Assembly (NCBI RefSeq): GCF_001417735.1 | Contig: NZ_BBUZ01000046.1 | Span: forward strand, 1-64,000 | Source of the DNA: Streptomyces sp. NBRC 110028 | GTDB taxonomy: Bacteria > Actinomycetota > Actinomycetes > Streptomycetales > Streptomycetaceae | Direction of reading: 5' to 3' | DNA: 64,000 nucleotides | Shown: one piece after another, positions 1-9,144 of the stretch | Position numbering within the stretch: position 1 is the stretch's first letter | Layout: every line of letters starts with the position of its first letter | Translations under genes and position numbers: made by a program | Notes under the pieces: model-generated | Database searches by the model: none | What the model was told of the DNA's origin: nothing | The model's input: only the letters and a program-made list of their open reading frames with translations

Positions 1-46
1 CTTGCCCCGCGCCCACACCCCCAAACACATTCGGAATGGGCCGTCT

Positions 47-910
47 TCAGCGCGTGTCCACGACTCCACCCCTCACCGCGATCACCTCGCCCACCGTGTG
101 GCTCGCGTCCGCGCCGGAGGCCAAGTACGGCCGGGCGGGGCGCCAGGTGGCGACGAGGGCGCCGGCGAGCAGCAGCTCAGCGATGTCACCGCCGTAGTAC
201 ATGATTTCCGCCGCCCCCCGGACCTCGGCGGCGGGCGCGGGGATGTCGATCCCGAACCCGCCGTACATCAGCTGCGACACCCCGGCGTGGAGGGCGATGG
301 CGCAGCCGAGCCACACCAGGCGGACCCGCACACCGGGCCGTCCGGCGGCGGGGTCGGGACCGGCGATGACGTGGGCGAAGAGGCAGCCGGACAGCAGGAA
401 GTGGGCATGCAGCAGCCAGTGCCCGGGCGGCCAGGTGGTGGTGGCGCGGTAGAGCGGGGTGAAGTAGAGCGCCACGAGGCTGCCGGAGGCCAGCAGCAGT
501 GCGGTGGCCGGGTGGGTCAGGACCCGGACGGGGCGGCTGTGCAGGGCCGTGGTCAGCCGTCGGCCGTGGGTGGCGGGCAGGTTCCGCAGGAGCAGGGTGA
601 CGGGGGCGCCGAGGACGAGGGCGAGCGGAGCGTACATGCCGATGAGCATGTGCTGGGCCATGTGGCCGCGGAAGTCGGCGTGGGCGAACGGGGCCAGGGG
701 CGGCAGCAGCGCCACGGCCAGCAGGGTGGCCCCGGTCGCGAAGGAGGCCGACCGCCGCCGGCTCCAGCCCCGCGCCGGGTTGCGGCGCCCGGCCCGATGG
801 GCCAGCCGGAGGTAGCCGCAGACGCACAGGAGCATGGCGATGGCGGGCAGCGCGGCCGCCAGGACGCCGCTGCCCGCACCGTGGCCGGTGTGCGGGTGGC
901 CGCCGCCCAT
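47..910 (-). CDS. CtaG-like cytochrome c oxidase assembly membrane protein
   Basis: A 287-residue polytopic membrane protein. Long hydrophobic segments alternate with histidine-bearing loops (HMAQHMLIGMYAPLAL, HWLLHAHFLLSG, HAGVSQLMYGGFG), typical of the caa3-type CtaG family, whose members help insert copper into cytochrome oxidase. The start was set at the ATG opening MGGGHPHTGHG, because the frame upstream is only the shadow of the neighbouring gene. This ATG overlaps the stop of the DUF2243 gene as ATGA, implying coupled translation. A cytochrome oxidase subunit I lies 4 kb away, which fits. The family call is fairly secure; a specific copper-chaperone role is inferred from the family. 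Confidence 0.82.
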   Translation of the reverse strand: MGGGHPHTGHGAGSGVLAAALPAIAMLLCVCGYLRLAHRAGRRNPARGWSRRRSASFATGATLLAVALLPPLAPFAHADFRGHMAQHMLIGMYAPLALVLGAPVTLLLRNLPATHGRRLTTALHSRPVRVLTHPATALLLASGSLVALYFTPLYRATTTWPPGHWLLHAHFLLSGCLFAHVIAGPDPAAGRPGVRVRLVWLGCAIALHAGVSQLMYGGFGIDIPAPAAEVRGAAEIMYYGGDIAELLLAGALVATWRPARPYLASGADASHTVGEVIAVRGGVVDTR

Positions 911-1473
911 CAGCCGGCCCGTCCGCTCCGCCGGGCGTCCCCGGCTTCGGGGTCGAAGGGCCGCCCGCTCCGCTGGATCCCGTAGCCGGCGACGGCCAGC
1001 AGGGCCCCCAGCACCAGGAAGCCGATGTCCCACCACAGCTGCCACGGTCCGCCGTGCACATGGTGGATGCCGAGAAGGTGGTGGTCCAGCACGCCTTCGA
1101 CCAGGTTGAACATCCCCCAGCCCGCCAGGATCCACCCCCACAGCACCCGGGAGGCCCATACCCGGCGGCGATGACGGGTGACACGGGAGTACAGGACCGC
1201 GAGCCCCGTCAGGACGGCGAGCCAGCACACGGTGTGGAAGACGCCGTCCCAGACCGTGTTCATCCGCAGACCGGAGACGGAGTGCGGGCTGTAGTACTTC
1301 ACTCCGATGTGGTCGTGGTCGGTGCCGCTGAGCATGTGGTGCCACTGGAGGAGCTGGTGCAGCAGGATCCCGTCGACGAATCCTCCGAGCCCGACTCCCA
1401 GGACGATCCCCGGCAGTCGCAGTCCGCAGATCCCCTTCCCCTCGGTCGAAGTCCCGTCAGCAGTGGTCGCCAT
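910..1473 (-). CDS. DUF2243 family membrane protein
   Basis: A 187-residue protein with about four hydrophobic helices and several His-rich stretches (LLHQLLQWHHML, DHHLLGIHHVHGG). This pattern fits DUF2243 proteins, which are often encoded next to CtaG in actinobacteria and whose function is unknown. The frame opens further upstream at 1509, but the ATG at 1473 was chosen because GGACGGAG lies about 8 bases before it. The gene overlaps ctaG downstream by an ATGA, so the two are probably co-transcribed. The histidine clusters suggest metal or haem contact, but that is inference only. Confidence 0.75.
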   Translation of the reverse strand: MATTADGTSTEGKGICGLRLPGIVLGVGLGGFVDGILLHQLLQWHHMLSGTDHDHIGVKYYSPHSVSGLRMNTVWDGVFHTVCWLAVLTGLAVLYSRVTRHRRRVWASRVLWGWILAGWGMFNLVEGVLDHHLLGIHHVHGGPWQLWWDIGFLVLGALLAVAGYGIQRSGRPFDPEAGDARRSGRAG

Positions 1474-1670
1474 CGGCTGTCTCCGTCCTTCACATGGTGA
1501 GCGGATCACCGCAACTGTGCGTTTCCCGCCGCGGACGCCGGTGTCACGCCGCGACGGAAGTTCCCCCTCCTTCGTGTGTCCGTCTTCCCATCGGGCACTC
1601 GGCCGGAGCGCGGAGGAAACGCTGAGTCAACTCTCGTGCAGCACTGACGGATCACCGGCGAGGAGACGTG

Positions 1671-2849
1671 ATGAAAGCCCTGACATGGCATGGCGAGGCG
1701 GACGTGCGGGTCGACACCGTTCCCGATCCAGTGATCGAGGAGCCGACCGATGTCATCGTCAAGGTGACCACCACCGGGCTGTGCGGCTCCGACCTGCACC
1801 TCTACGAGGTCTTCGGCCCCTTCATCGAGGCGGGCGACATCCTGGGCCACGAACCGATGGGCGTCGTGCAGGAGGTCGGTCCCGAAGTCACCGCCGTACG
1901 GCCGGGCGACCGGGTCGTGGTGCCCTTCAACGTCTCCTGCGGCACCTGCTTCATGTGCGCCCAGGGGCTGCAGTCGCAGTGCGAGACGACGCAGGTGCAC
2001 GAGCACGGGAAGGGCGCGTCCCTCTTCGGCTACACCAAGCTCTACGGCCAGGTGCCCGGCGGGCAGGCCGAGTACCTGCGGGTGCCCTTCGGCAACACCC
2101 TCCCCATCAAGGTGCCCGACGGCCCGCCGGACGACCGGTTCGTCTACCTCTCCGATGTCCTGCCGACGGCCTGGCAGGCCGTCGAGTACGCCGCCGTGCC
2201 GCCGGGTGGGAGCCTCGCCGTCCTGGGGCTGGGCCCCATCGGTGACATGTGCGCCCGCATCGCCGCCCACCGCGGCGTGGACAGGGTGATCGGCGTCGAC
2301 CTCGTACCGGAGCGCCTGGAACGGGCCCGCGCGCACGGCGTCCACGTGCTCGACCTCAACCAGCACGACGTCGTAGCGGCCGCCCGCGAGCTCACCGGAG
2401 GCCGTGGACCCGACTCCGTCATCGACGCGGTGGGCCTGGAAGCCCATGGCACTCCGCTGGCCGCCGGCGCCCAGAAACTGACCGGGCTCCTGCCGGACGC
2501 GCTGTCGGCCCCCATGATGAAGCGCTTCGGAGTGGACCGGCTCTCCGCCCTGCACCTGGCGATCGACCTGGTCCGGCGCGGAGGCACCATCTCGCTCTCC
2601 GGCGTCTACGGCGGCATGGCGGACCCGATGCCGATGCTGACCCTGTTCGACAAGCAGATCCAGCTGCGCATGGGCCAGGCCAACGTATGGCGCTGGGTCG
2701 ATGACCTGCTGCCCCTGGTCACCGACGGCGACCCGCTGGGCGTCGAGACCTTCGCCACCCACCGGGTCCCCCTGGACAAGGCGCCGGACGCCTACGACAT
2801 GTTCCAGAAGAAGCACGACGGCGCGATCAAGGTGCTGTTCACCCCCTGA
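1671..2849 (+). CDS. Zinc-dependent alcohol/formaldehyde dehydrogenase family protein
   Basis: A 392-residue medium-chain dehydrogenase/reductase. The GroES-like half has the catalytic-zinc motifs GLCGSDLHLYE and GHEPMGVV, followed by CGTCFMCAQGLQSQCE, which carries the structural-zinc cysteines. The Rossmann half has GLGPIGDMCARIA. Length and motifs fit the zinc dehydrogenases annotated as glutathione-independent formaldehyde dehydrogenase-like. The ATG at 1671 was preferred over the adjacent GTG at 1668 because AGGAG ends five bases before it. It stands alone, divergent from the DUF2243 operon. The substrate cannot be read from the sequence. Confidence 0.85.
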   Translation: MKALTWHGEADVRVDTVPDPVIEEPTDVIVKVTTTGLCGSDLHLYEVFGPFIEAGDILGHEPMGVVQEVGPEVTAVRPGDRVVVPFNVSCGTCFMCAQGLQSQCETTQVHEHGKGASLFGYTKLYGQVPGGQAEYLRVPFGNTLPIKVPDGPPDDRFVYLSDVLPTAWQAVEYAAVPPGGSLAVLGLGPIGDMCARIAAHRGVDRVIGVDLVPERLERARAHGVHVLDLNQHDVVAAARELTGGRGPDSVIDAVGLEAHGTPLAAGAQKLTGLLPDALSAPMMKRFGVDRLSALHLAIDLVRRGGTISLSGVYGGMADPMPMLTLFDKQIQLRMGQANVWRWVDDLLPLVTDGDPLGVETFATHRVPLDKAPDAYDMFQKKHDGAIKVLFTP

Positions 2850-2851
2850 CA

Positions 2852-2901
2852 CCGGACCTGTCCGGCGTCCGCCTCGGCCGCCACCTGGCGGAGGGTCCGC
2901 C
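2852..2901. terminator. Possible terminator hairpins after the dehydrogenase
   Basis: Two short GC-rich inverted repeats follow the dehydrogenase stop: CCGGAC/GTCCGG at 2852-2865 and GGCGGA/TCCGCC at 2887-2901. They lie between convergent genes, where a terminator is expected, but the stems are short and there is no T tract. Confidence 0.35.
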
Positions 2902-2993
2902 GCGTACGCACGGACCGGGCCCTCGCCGGGTCGGGGGTACCGTGCCGGGAGCCGCGGGGGTCCAGGCCGGGCAGGCACCCGGCGGCCGTCGCG

Positions 2994-4271
2994 CTAGTCG
3001 GGACGCTGCGGGACCCCCGCGAGTCTGGCGGCCTGTCCAGTGGGCGTGGGGATGGGGCTGATCCATTCGCAGAACAGGATCGTGGCGTCGTCCTCCAGTT
3101 CCCCGCCGTGGTGGTCCAGGACGGTGTGGATCACCCGGCGCAGGGTCTCGGGCACCGGCAGGCCCGCCGCGTGGTGGCGGATGAGCAGATCGGTGAAGCG
3201 GTCCACCCCGAATTCCCGTTCACCGGGGCGGCGCGCCTCGGTGATGCCATCGGTGTACAGGACGATACGGTCCCCCGGCTCCAGCCGCTCGTGGCACACG
3301 GTGGCCTCGGGCCCCAGGCCGATCCCCATGGGCGGCGCGGGCGGACACTCCAGGCAGGCCGAACCGCCCGCCTCCCGGCGGATGACGATCGGCGGCGGAT
3401 GACCGCGGTTGATCCAGGTCAGAGCGCCACTGCGGGTGTCCAGGCAGCACAGGACACCGGTGACGTAGCGGGCCTGCGGGGACTGGCCGAGCAGCGCGTC
3501 GTCCACCGCCCGCCCGATCTCCACCAGCCCGGCCCCCTGCCGGCGCGCGTTGCGGCAGGCGCCCATCGCCAGGGCCACGGCCAGTCCGGCGGTGGTGTCG
3601 TGCCCCATGGCATCGAAGATCGCCAGATGTACCAACGGCCCGTCGGTGGCGTACTCATAGGCATCCCCGCTCGCCTGGTACGCGGGCTCCAGGACGCCGG
3701 AGATCGCCACCCTGCCGTCCACGAAGGTGCGCTCCGGCATCAGGTTCCACTGCATCTCGGCGGCGATCCCCATCGCCCTGGTCCGTGTCAGGCGCGCGTA
3801 GGTGTCGCTGGTGTCCGCCTTACGGACGATCAGCAGGGCCAGCAGCGCGGCCAGCGCCTCCATGTCCTCCGCGGTGTGCGCGTCGTCGGTGTCGACGGTC
3901 ACCCGCATCACCCCGACCCGCTCGGTGCCGTCCAGCAGCGGCACCCAGCGCCGGAGGGCGGCGTGCGGCATGTCGTCGGCGGTGATCTGCCCCAGCTGGT
4001 ACGACCGGCCGGCCATGGTCTCCTCGATCGCCAGCTCCTCCGGGGCCTCCGGCTCCGCGGGGGGCGTGGTGAGTCCCGCGCCGGAGAGCCTGCGCAGCAC
4101 GTGGCCCTGCAGATCGCGCAGATAGATCACCACCTCGGTGAGACCGGCGAGCGCCGCGTATGCGCGGGTTCTGGCGGGCAGCATCTCCAGCGGCATCAAG
4201 TGGCTTTCGGCCAGCAGCCCGGCCAGCATTCGCCGCCCCCTGGCGCCCCGGTCACTCAGCGACGAAGACAT
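2994..4271 (-). CDS. PP2C-type SpoIIE serine phosphatase with N-terminal GAF-like domain
   Basis: A 425-residue soluble protein. Residues about 20-180 look like a GAF-type sensory domain. Residues about 195-410 form a SpoIIE/RsbU phosphatase, with the metal-binding acidic motifs SGDAYEYA, DAMGHD, LYTDGITEAR and DDATILF. Such proteins usually dephosphorylate anti-sigma-factor antagonists and are abundant in Streptomyces. No anti-sigma or antagonist gene is adjacent. All catalytic aspartates are present, so it should be active. The ligand of the sensory domain is unknown. Confidence 0.88.
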   Translation of the reverse strand: MSSSLSDRGARGRRMLAGLLAESHLMPLEMLPARTRAYAALAGLTEVVIYLRDLQGHVLRRLSGAGLTTPPAEPEAPEELAIEETMAGRSYQLGQITADDMPHAALRRWVPLLDGTERVGVMRVTVDTDDAHTAEDMEALAALLALLIVRKADTSDTYARLTRTRAMGIAAEMQWNLMPERTFVDGRVAISGVLEPAYQASGDAYEYATDGPLVHLAIFDAMGHDTTAGLAVALAMGACRNARRQGAGLVEIGRAVDDALLGQSPQARYVTGVLCCLDTRSGALTWINRGHPPPIVIRREAGGSACLECPPAPPMGIGLGPEATVCHERLEPGDRIVLYTDGITEARRPGEREFGVDRFTDLLIRHHAAGLPVPETLRRVIHTVLDHHGGELEDDATILFCEWISPIPTPTGQAARLAGVPQRPD

Positions 4272-4366
4272 CGCCGTGGCGCCTCCTCGGTTCCGGTCGT
4301 CAGCACAGGACTATCAATACCGCCGCGATGTGCCACGGGATGTCACGACACGAAAGCCGGCCGTGT

Positions 4367-4726
4367 TCAGGGGGCCAGTCCTTGGCGCTGGAGCGCGACC
4401 CACAGCACCGCCGACGCGACCGCCGATGTCACGGTGACCGTCAGCAGCCGCTTCCTCAGCGACCGGTAGCGGTGGGTGTATTCGGCCTTGAGTTCCTCGC
4501 TGCGGCTGATGACGGTGCGCAGTATCTCCTTGGCGAGCGCCATGTGCCGGTCGGTGTAGAGGCGCGCGACCTCCGTGTGCTGCGGAGGAGTGAGCCAGGG
4601 CATGCGGCGGGCGAACGCCTCGCCCTCCTCGCGGGCCCTGCGCCGGTGGTGGGCGGCCAGCAGCAGGCCCTCGATCTCGACCAGCCCCGCGGCCACCTCC
4701 CGGTCGTGGTCCGTCTCCGGGCTCAT
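4367..4726 (-). CDS. Small single-pass membrane protein next to ctaD
   Basis: A 119-residue protein, mostly charged and helical (rich in Arg, Glu and His), with one hydrophobic C-terminal helix at about residues 92-112. Its start overlaps the ctaD stop as ATGA, so it is translationally coupled to oxidase subunit I. I do not recognise the family. The position suggests an accessory or assembly factor for this oxidase, which is inference from context. The coding pattern and overlap make it a real gene. Confidence 0.7.
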   Translation of the reverse strand: MSPETDHDREVAAGLVEIEGLLLAAHHRRRAREEGEAFARRMPWLTPPQHTEVARLYTDRHMALAKEILRTVISRSEELKAEYTHRYRSLRKRLLTVTVTSAVASAVLWVALQRQGLAP

Positions 4727-6453
4727 GGCCTCTCACCCCGGTCGCCCGGAGGGGTGGCGCCCTCCTCCGGTTCGACGATGTCACGCTGATCCGTGTGCCG
4801 GGCCTGATCGAGCACGGCGATCGCGGGGTGGTGCAAGTCGAACGCGGGCGAGTCGGACCGGATCCTCGGCAGGGTGGAGAAGTTGTGGCGCGGGGGCGGG
4901 CAGGAGGTGGCCCATTCCAGGGACCGGCCGTAGCCCCAGGGGTCGTCCACCGTCACGCGCTGCCCGAAGTTGGCGGTCTTCCAGACGTTGTAGAGGAAGG
5001 GCAGCGTCGAGAGACCGAGCAGGAAGGCGCCGATGGTGGAGACGGTGTTGAGCGCCGTGAAGCCGTCCGCGGCCAGGTAGTCGGCGTAGCGGCGGGGCAT
5101 GCCTTCCGCTCCCAGCCAGTGCTGGACGAGGAAGGTGGTGTGGAAACCGACGAAGAGCGTCCAGAAGTGAATCTTTCCCAGCGGTTCGTCCAGCATGGTG
5201 CCGGTCATTTTCGGCCACCAGTAGTAGAAGCCCGCGAAAGTGGCGAAGACAACGGTGCCGAAGACGACGTAATGGAAATGCGCCACCACGAAGTAGCTGT
5301 CGGTGACGTGGAAGTCCATGGGAGGGGAGGCGAGGATGACTCCCGTCAAGCCGCCGAAGAGAAAGGTGACCAGGAATCCGATGGACCACAGCATCGGGGT
5401 TTCGAAGCTGAGGGACCCTCGCCACATGGTTCCGACCCAGTTGAAGAATTTGACGCCGGTCGGCACGGCGATCAGAAAGGTCACGAAGGAAAAGAACGGC
5501 AGCAGCACGGCCCCGGTGGCGAACATGTGATGTGCCCACACCATGATGGACAGACCGGTGATGGCGATGGTCGCGCCGACGAGCCCGGCATATCCGAAGA
5601 TCGGCTTACGGGAGAACACCGGGATGATTTCGGTGACGATGCCGAAGAACGGCAGAGCGATGATGTAGACCTCGGGGTGCCCGAAGAACCAGAACAGGTG
5701 CTGCCACAGAAGCGGTCCCCCGTTCGCCGCCTCGAACACCACCGAGCCGAACCGCCGGTCGGCCTCCAGGACGAGGAGCGCCGCGGCCAGGACGGGGAAC
5801 GCGAACAGCACTAGCACCGAGGTGAACAGGATGTTCCAGGTGAAGATGGGCAGGCGGAACATGGTCATGCCGGGGGCCCGCATGCACAGGATCGTGGTGA
5901 CGAAGTTGACCGCACCGAGGATCGTGCCGAACCCCGCCAGCGCCAGTCCCATGATCCAGAGGTCGGCGCCGACGGTCGGTGTCCGTTCCGCGCTGTTGAG
6001 GGGGGCGTAGGCGGTCCAGCCGAAGTCCGCGGTCCCCGCGGGAATGAGCAGCATGCTGCTGACCACCATCAGCCCGCCGAAGAGAAACAGCCAGAAGGAC
6101 AGCATGTTGAGGCGGGGAAAGGCGACGTCCGGGGACCCGATCTGCAGGGGCATGACCGCGTTGGCGAAACCGGCGAAGGTCGGTGTGGCGAACAGCAGCA
6201 GCATGACCGTGCCGTGCATGGTGAAAGCCTGATTGTACTGCTCGTTGGAGAGGATCTGAATTCCGGGGCGGGCCAGTTCGGCTCGCATCACAAGGGCGAG
6301 CACCCCACCGAACAGAAAGAAGATGAACGAGGAAATCAGATAGAGATGTCCGATCTTCTTATGATCCGTAGTCGTCATCCAGGTGACCAGCACGGTGCCC
6401 ACCGTGGGTCTCGAAGCGGGCGCCGGGGCCCCGGATTCGATCGCCGTCGCCAT
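4723..6453 (-). CDS. ctaD: Cytochrome c oxidase subunit I
   Basis: A 576-residue haem-copper oxidase subunit I with about 12 membrane helices. The haem a ligand lies in FTMHGTVMLL. The CuB/Tyr set lies in WFFGHPEVYIIALP, the next two CuB histidines in WAHHMFATGA, and the last haem ligands in HFHYVVFG, so all metal ligands are present. Length is normal. No subunits II or III are adjacent, so this is probably an accessory ctaD paralogue sharing the main oxidase's other subunits. It is translated together with the small downstream membrane protein. Confidence 0.95.
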   Translation of the reverse strand: MATAIESGAPAPASRPTVGTVLVTWMTTTDHKKIGHLYLISSFIFFLFGGVLALVMRAELARPGIQILSNEQYNQAFTMHGTVMLLLFATPTFAGFANAVMPLQIGSPDVAFPRLNMLSFWLFLFGGLMVVSSMLLIPAGTADFGWTAYAPLNSAERTPTVGADLWIMGLALAGFGTILGAVNFVTTILCMRAPGMTMFRLPIFTWNILFTSVLVLFAFPVLAAALLVLEADRRFGSVVFEAANGGPLLWQHLFWFFGHPEVYIIALPFFGIVTEIIPVFSRKPIFGYAGLVGATIAITGLSIMVWAHHMFATGAVLLPFFSFVTFLIAVPTGVKFFNWVGTMWRGSLSFETPMLWSIGFLVTFLFGGLTGVILASPPMDFHVTDSYFVVAHFHYVVFGTVVFATFAGFYYWWPKMTGTMLDEPLGKIHFWTLFVGFHTTFLVQHWLGAEGMPRRYADYLAADGFTALNTVSTIGAFLLGLSTLPFLYNVWKTANFGQRVTVDDPWGYGRSLEWATSCPPPRHNFSTLPRIRSDSPAFDLHHPAIAVLDQARHTDQRDIVEPEEGATPPGDRGERP

Positions 6454-6803
6454 GCAATCGCCTTGTCTGTCGGGGGCAGAACGCGCACGCGCCCGCCTTT
6501 ACGGAGAGGTCAGGCACCTGTGTAGCCCCACCGGGGCCCGGCGCACCTCTCATCAAGCAGCGCGTACGGGTGATCCGTGGGTATCCGTCCGTACGCGCGG
6601 TGCCGCCGTCGCGGGGCCATTCGGTGGACGCGACCTCCGCGACCAGTTCGGAACGCGCCCAGTGCGTCCCGGCGCCGATGGGCGGCTCGCCGCGGGTGAA
6701 GGAGCTGACAGCCGGGCCCGCCCGGGCGGGAGGAGCGCTTCGAAGCGCCGGTTCGGCGCGTGATTCGATGGACTCCTGCCTTACGGGAGGTCCAGGGCGA
6801 GCC
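6454..6803. other. Divergent intergenic region, ctaD / esterase
   Basis: About 350 bases without a convincing gene. It must hold the promoters of ctaD (leftward) and the esterase (rightward). Open frames crossing it are GC-rich shadows. No palindrome or repeat stood out. Confidence 0.5.
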
Positions 6804-8434
6804 ATGATCCGACGTGTACTCGCGGCCGTCGTGGGCCTGGCCGCGGTGATGACCGTCCCCTCGGCCGAGCCCACGGTCTCACGGCCCCTGACGGTGGCCA
6901 CCGACAAGGGCGTGGTCGAGGGCGCCGCGGCGGACGGGGTCGGCCGGTTCCTCGGCATCCCGTACGCCGCGCCACCGGTCGGCAGCCTGCGCTGGCGGCC
7001 GCCCGCGGCCGCGTGGCCGGGTGTCCGGTCGGCGGACCGTCCCGGTGCGCGCTGTGAGCAAACGGCGGGCGGCGGCCCGGGCACGAGTGAGGACTGCCTC
7101 CACCTCAACGTCTACGCCCCCGAACGGCGCACGGACCACCCGCTGCCGGTGCTGTTCTGGATCCACGGCGGGGGCTTCATGAGCGGTTCGGGCGACCTCT
7201 ACGACGGCTCGCTGCTCGCGCGGACCAACAACATCGTGGTCGTCACGATCAACTACCGGCTCGGCGTGTTCGGCTTCCTCGACCTGCCCGGGCTGAGCGA
7301 GCGGGGTGCGGGCAACTACGGCCTGCTCGACCAGCAGGCGGCGCTGCGCTGGACCCAGCGGAACATCGCCGCGTTCGGTGGGGATCCCGGCCGCGTGACG
7401 CTCTCGGGCGAGTCGGCCGGTGGCCAGTCGGTGTGCGCCCTCCTGGCCTCGCCCCCGGCCCGCGGTCTGTTCGACCGCGCCATCATCCAGAGCGGCGGGT
7501 GCCCGAGTCTCACGGCCGCGCAGGCCAGAGCGCGGGGCACGAGCTACGCCACCGCCGCGGGCTGCCGTGACTCCGCGACCGCCGTGGCCTGTCTGCGGGC
7601 CAAGCGGCCAAAGGAGGTGCTGGCCGCCGGGCGCGACTTCGGTGGCATCCTGAACGGTCCGCTGCCCGTGTCCGGCGTCCCCGAACTGCCGGTCGCGCCG
7701 GGCGTCGCGGTGCGCACCGGAAGGTTCGCCGACGTCCCCGTCCTCATCGGCACCAACCGCGACGAGACACGCAAGTGGGCGCTGCCGTTCGCGAACGCGC
7801 CCCGGGAGCGGTACGAGCGCGTGGTCAGGCGGCAGTTCGGCCCCCACGCCGACGGGGTGCTCGCCCGCTATCCGTACGGCGCCGGCGGCGGGCCGTACAG
7901 CGCGGCGTACGCCCTCGGCGCGGTGTGGACCGACAGCAGCGTGTTCTACGGGATGGGCGGGTGCCAATACCAGCGCCTCGCTGAGCGCTTCGCGTCCCAT
8001 CAGCCCAGGACCTACTTCTACGAATTCGGCGACCGCGACCCAGCGCCCTCGCGCGGCCCCACTCCCCCGGGCTTCGCACCGGGCGCGGCCCACTCCGCCG
8101 AGCTTCCCTACCTGTGGCCCGGCATGGCCGCGAAACCACTGACACCGGAGCAGCGGCGGCTGTCGCGGACGATGCTGCGCTACTGGGGCGCGTTCGTACG
8201 CGACGCCGACCCCACGGTGGAAGGGCAGGCGGCGTGGCCGTCGTACCGCGGTGCCACGCTCATGTCGCTGCTGCCCGGCGGCCGCGGCCGGGCCGCCGGC
8301 TCCGGGGCGTACGCGGCGCGGCACCGGTGCTCCTTCTGGAACGGGATCGGCTACGACTGGCTCACCACCGATCCGGCTCAGCTCGCGAGCTCACTGCGCG
8401 ACCGCCGGAAGTGCCCCCCTTACCCGGGAAGTAA
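6804..8434 (+). CDS. Secreted type-B carboxylesterase (3' end probably frameshifted)
   Basis: An alpha/beta-hydrolase of about 540 residues. It starts with a signal peptide (MIRRVLAAVVGLAAVMTVPS) at an ATG preceded by GGGAGG. The nucleophile motif is SGESAGGQS, the acid lies in GTNRDETR, the histidine in AAHSAELPYLW, and the oxyanion segment is IHGGGF. The reading frame has no stop where the family normally ends. It runs on to 9305 through the next gene, where its translation is an Arg/Pro-rich shadow. Adding one base in the six-C run at 8414-8419 would end the protein in CPPLPGK at the TAA at 8432-8434, so that end is given here. Confidence 0.7.
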
Positions 8435-8514
8435 TCGCCGTGGACGGTCGACGCCGACCAGAATGACGATCTCCGCGTCAGAACACGCGGGTTATCGAAC
8501 GGAGAGGATCAGCC

Positions 8515-8949
8515 ATGGCGACATCCGCGCCCACGACCACGCGCGATGTGGTCGAGGAGTTGCTGCGCCGGATCGGCGAGGGCGACCCCGAGCACATCGC
8601 CGAGCTGTACGCCGAGCGAGGCGACTGGAAGCTGGACTGGCCGGAGGACGAACACGGCCGCACCGCCACCCCGTGGATCCGCCACCGCACCACCCGCGCC
8701 GAGGCCGCCGCCCACTACCGCGAGCTCGCCGATCACCATGTGCCCGGGGCGGCGGCCACCGAGATCGAGCGCATCCTCATAGACGGCGACGACGCGGTCG
8801 TACTCGGCGAGATCCGCCAAACCGCCCGCCCCACCGGCCGCCCCTACCGCGCACGGTTCGCCCTGCACCTGACGGTCGAACACGGCCTCGTCACCCGGCA
8901 CCACGTCTACGAGGACAGTCTCGCGGTGGCCCGGGCGTTCGAGGTCTGA
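8515..8949 (+). CDS. SnoaL-like / NTF2-fold protein
   Basis: A 144-residue protein with the pattern of the SnoaL-like NTF2 fold: an N-terminal helix (VVEELLRRIGEGDPEHIAELYAE), a tryptophan-rich strand region, and a closing segment (LVTRHHVYEDSLAVARAF) typical of small polyketide-cyclase-like and ester-handling proteins. AGAGGA precedes the ATG. It sits 80 bases after the esterase. The family includes both enzymes and binding proteins, so no reaction can be assigned. Confidence 0.8.
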   Translation: MATSAPTTTRDVVEELLRRIGEGDPEHIAELYAERGDWKLDWPEDEHGRTATPWIRHRTTRAEAAAHYRELADHHVPGAAATEIERILIDGDDAVVLGEIRQTARPTGRPYRARFALHLTVEHGLVTRHHVYEDSLAVARAFEV

Positions 8950-9091
8950 ACGGCCTCGTCCGGCGCCGACGGCGGGCGCCGGGCGAGGGGTGGCCGATTC
9001 CATCAAGTGGCGGCTGGACGAGACGGCCCGGCCACAGCGGACCACCGTGCTGCTGGGCGTGTCCACAGGCGTCCACGCCGGGCGAACGGGT

Positions 9092-9127
9092 GGCGAGGGG
9101 GCCGTTTGATGTCCCGGCCCCCTCGCC
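9092..9127. terminator. Bidirectional terminator hairpin
   Basis: A perfect 13-bp inverted repeat, GGCGAGGGGGCCG / CGGCCCCCTCGCC, with a 10-base loop. It lies between the convergent SnoaL-like and ABC permease genes. Confidence 0.75.
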
Positions 9128-9144
9128 CCCGCCGCGTCGGATCC

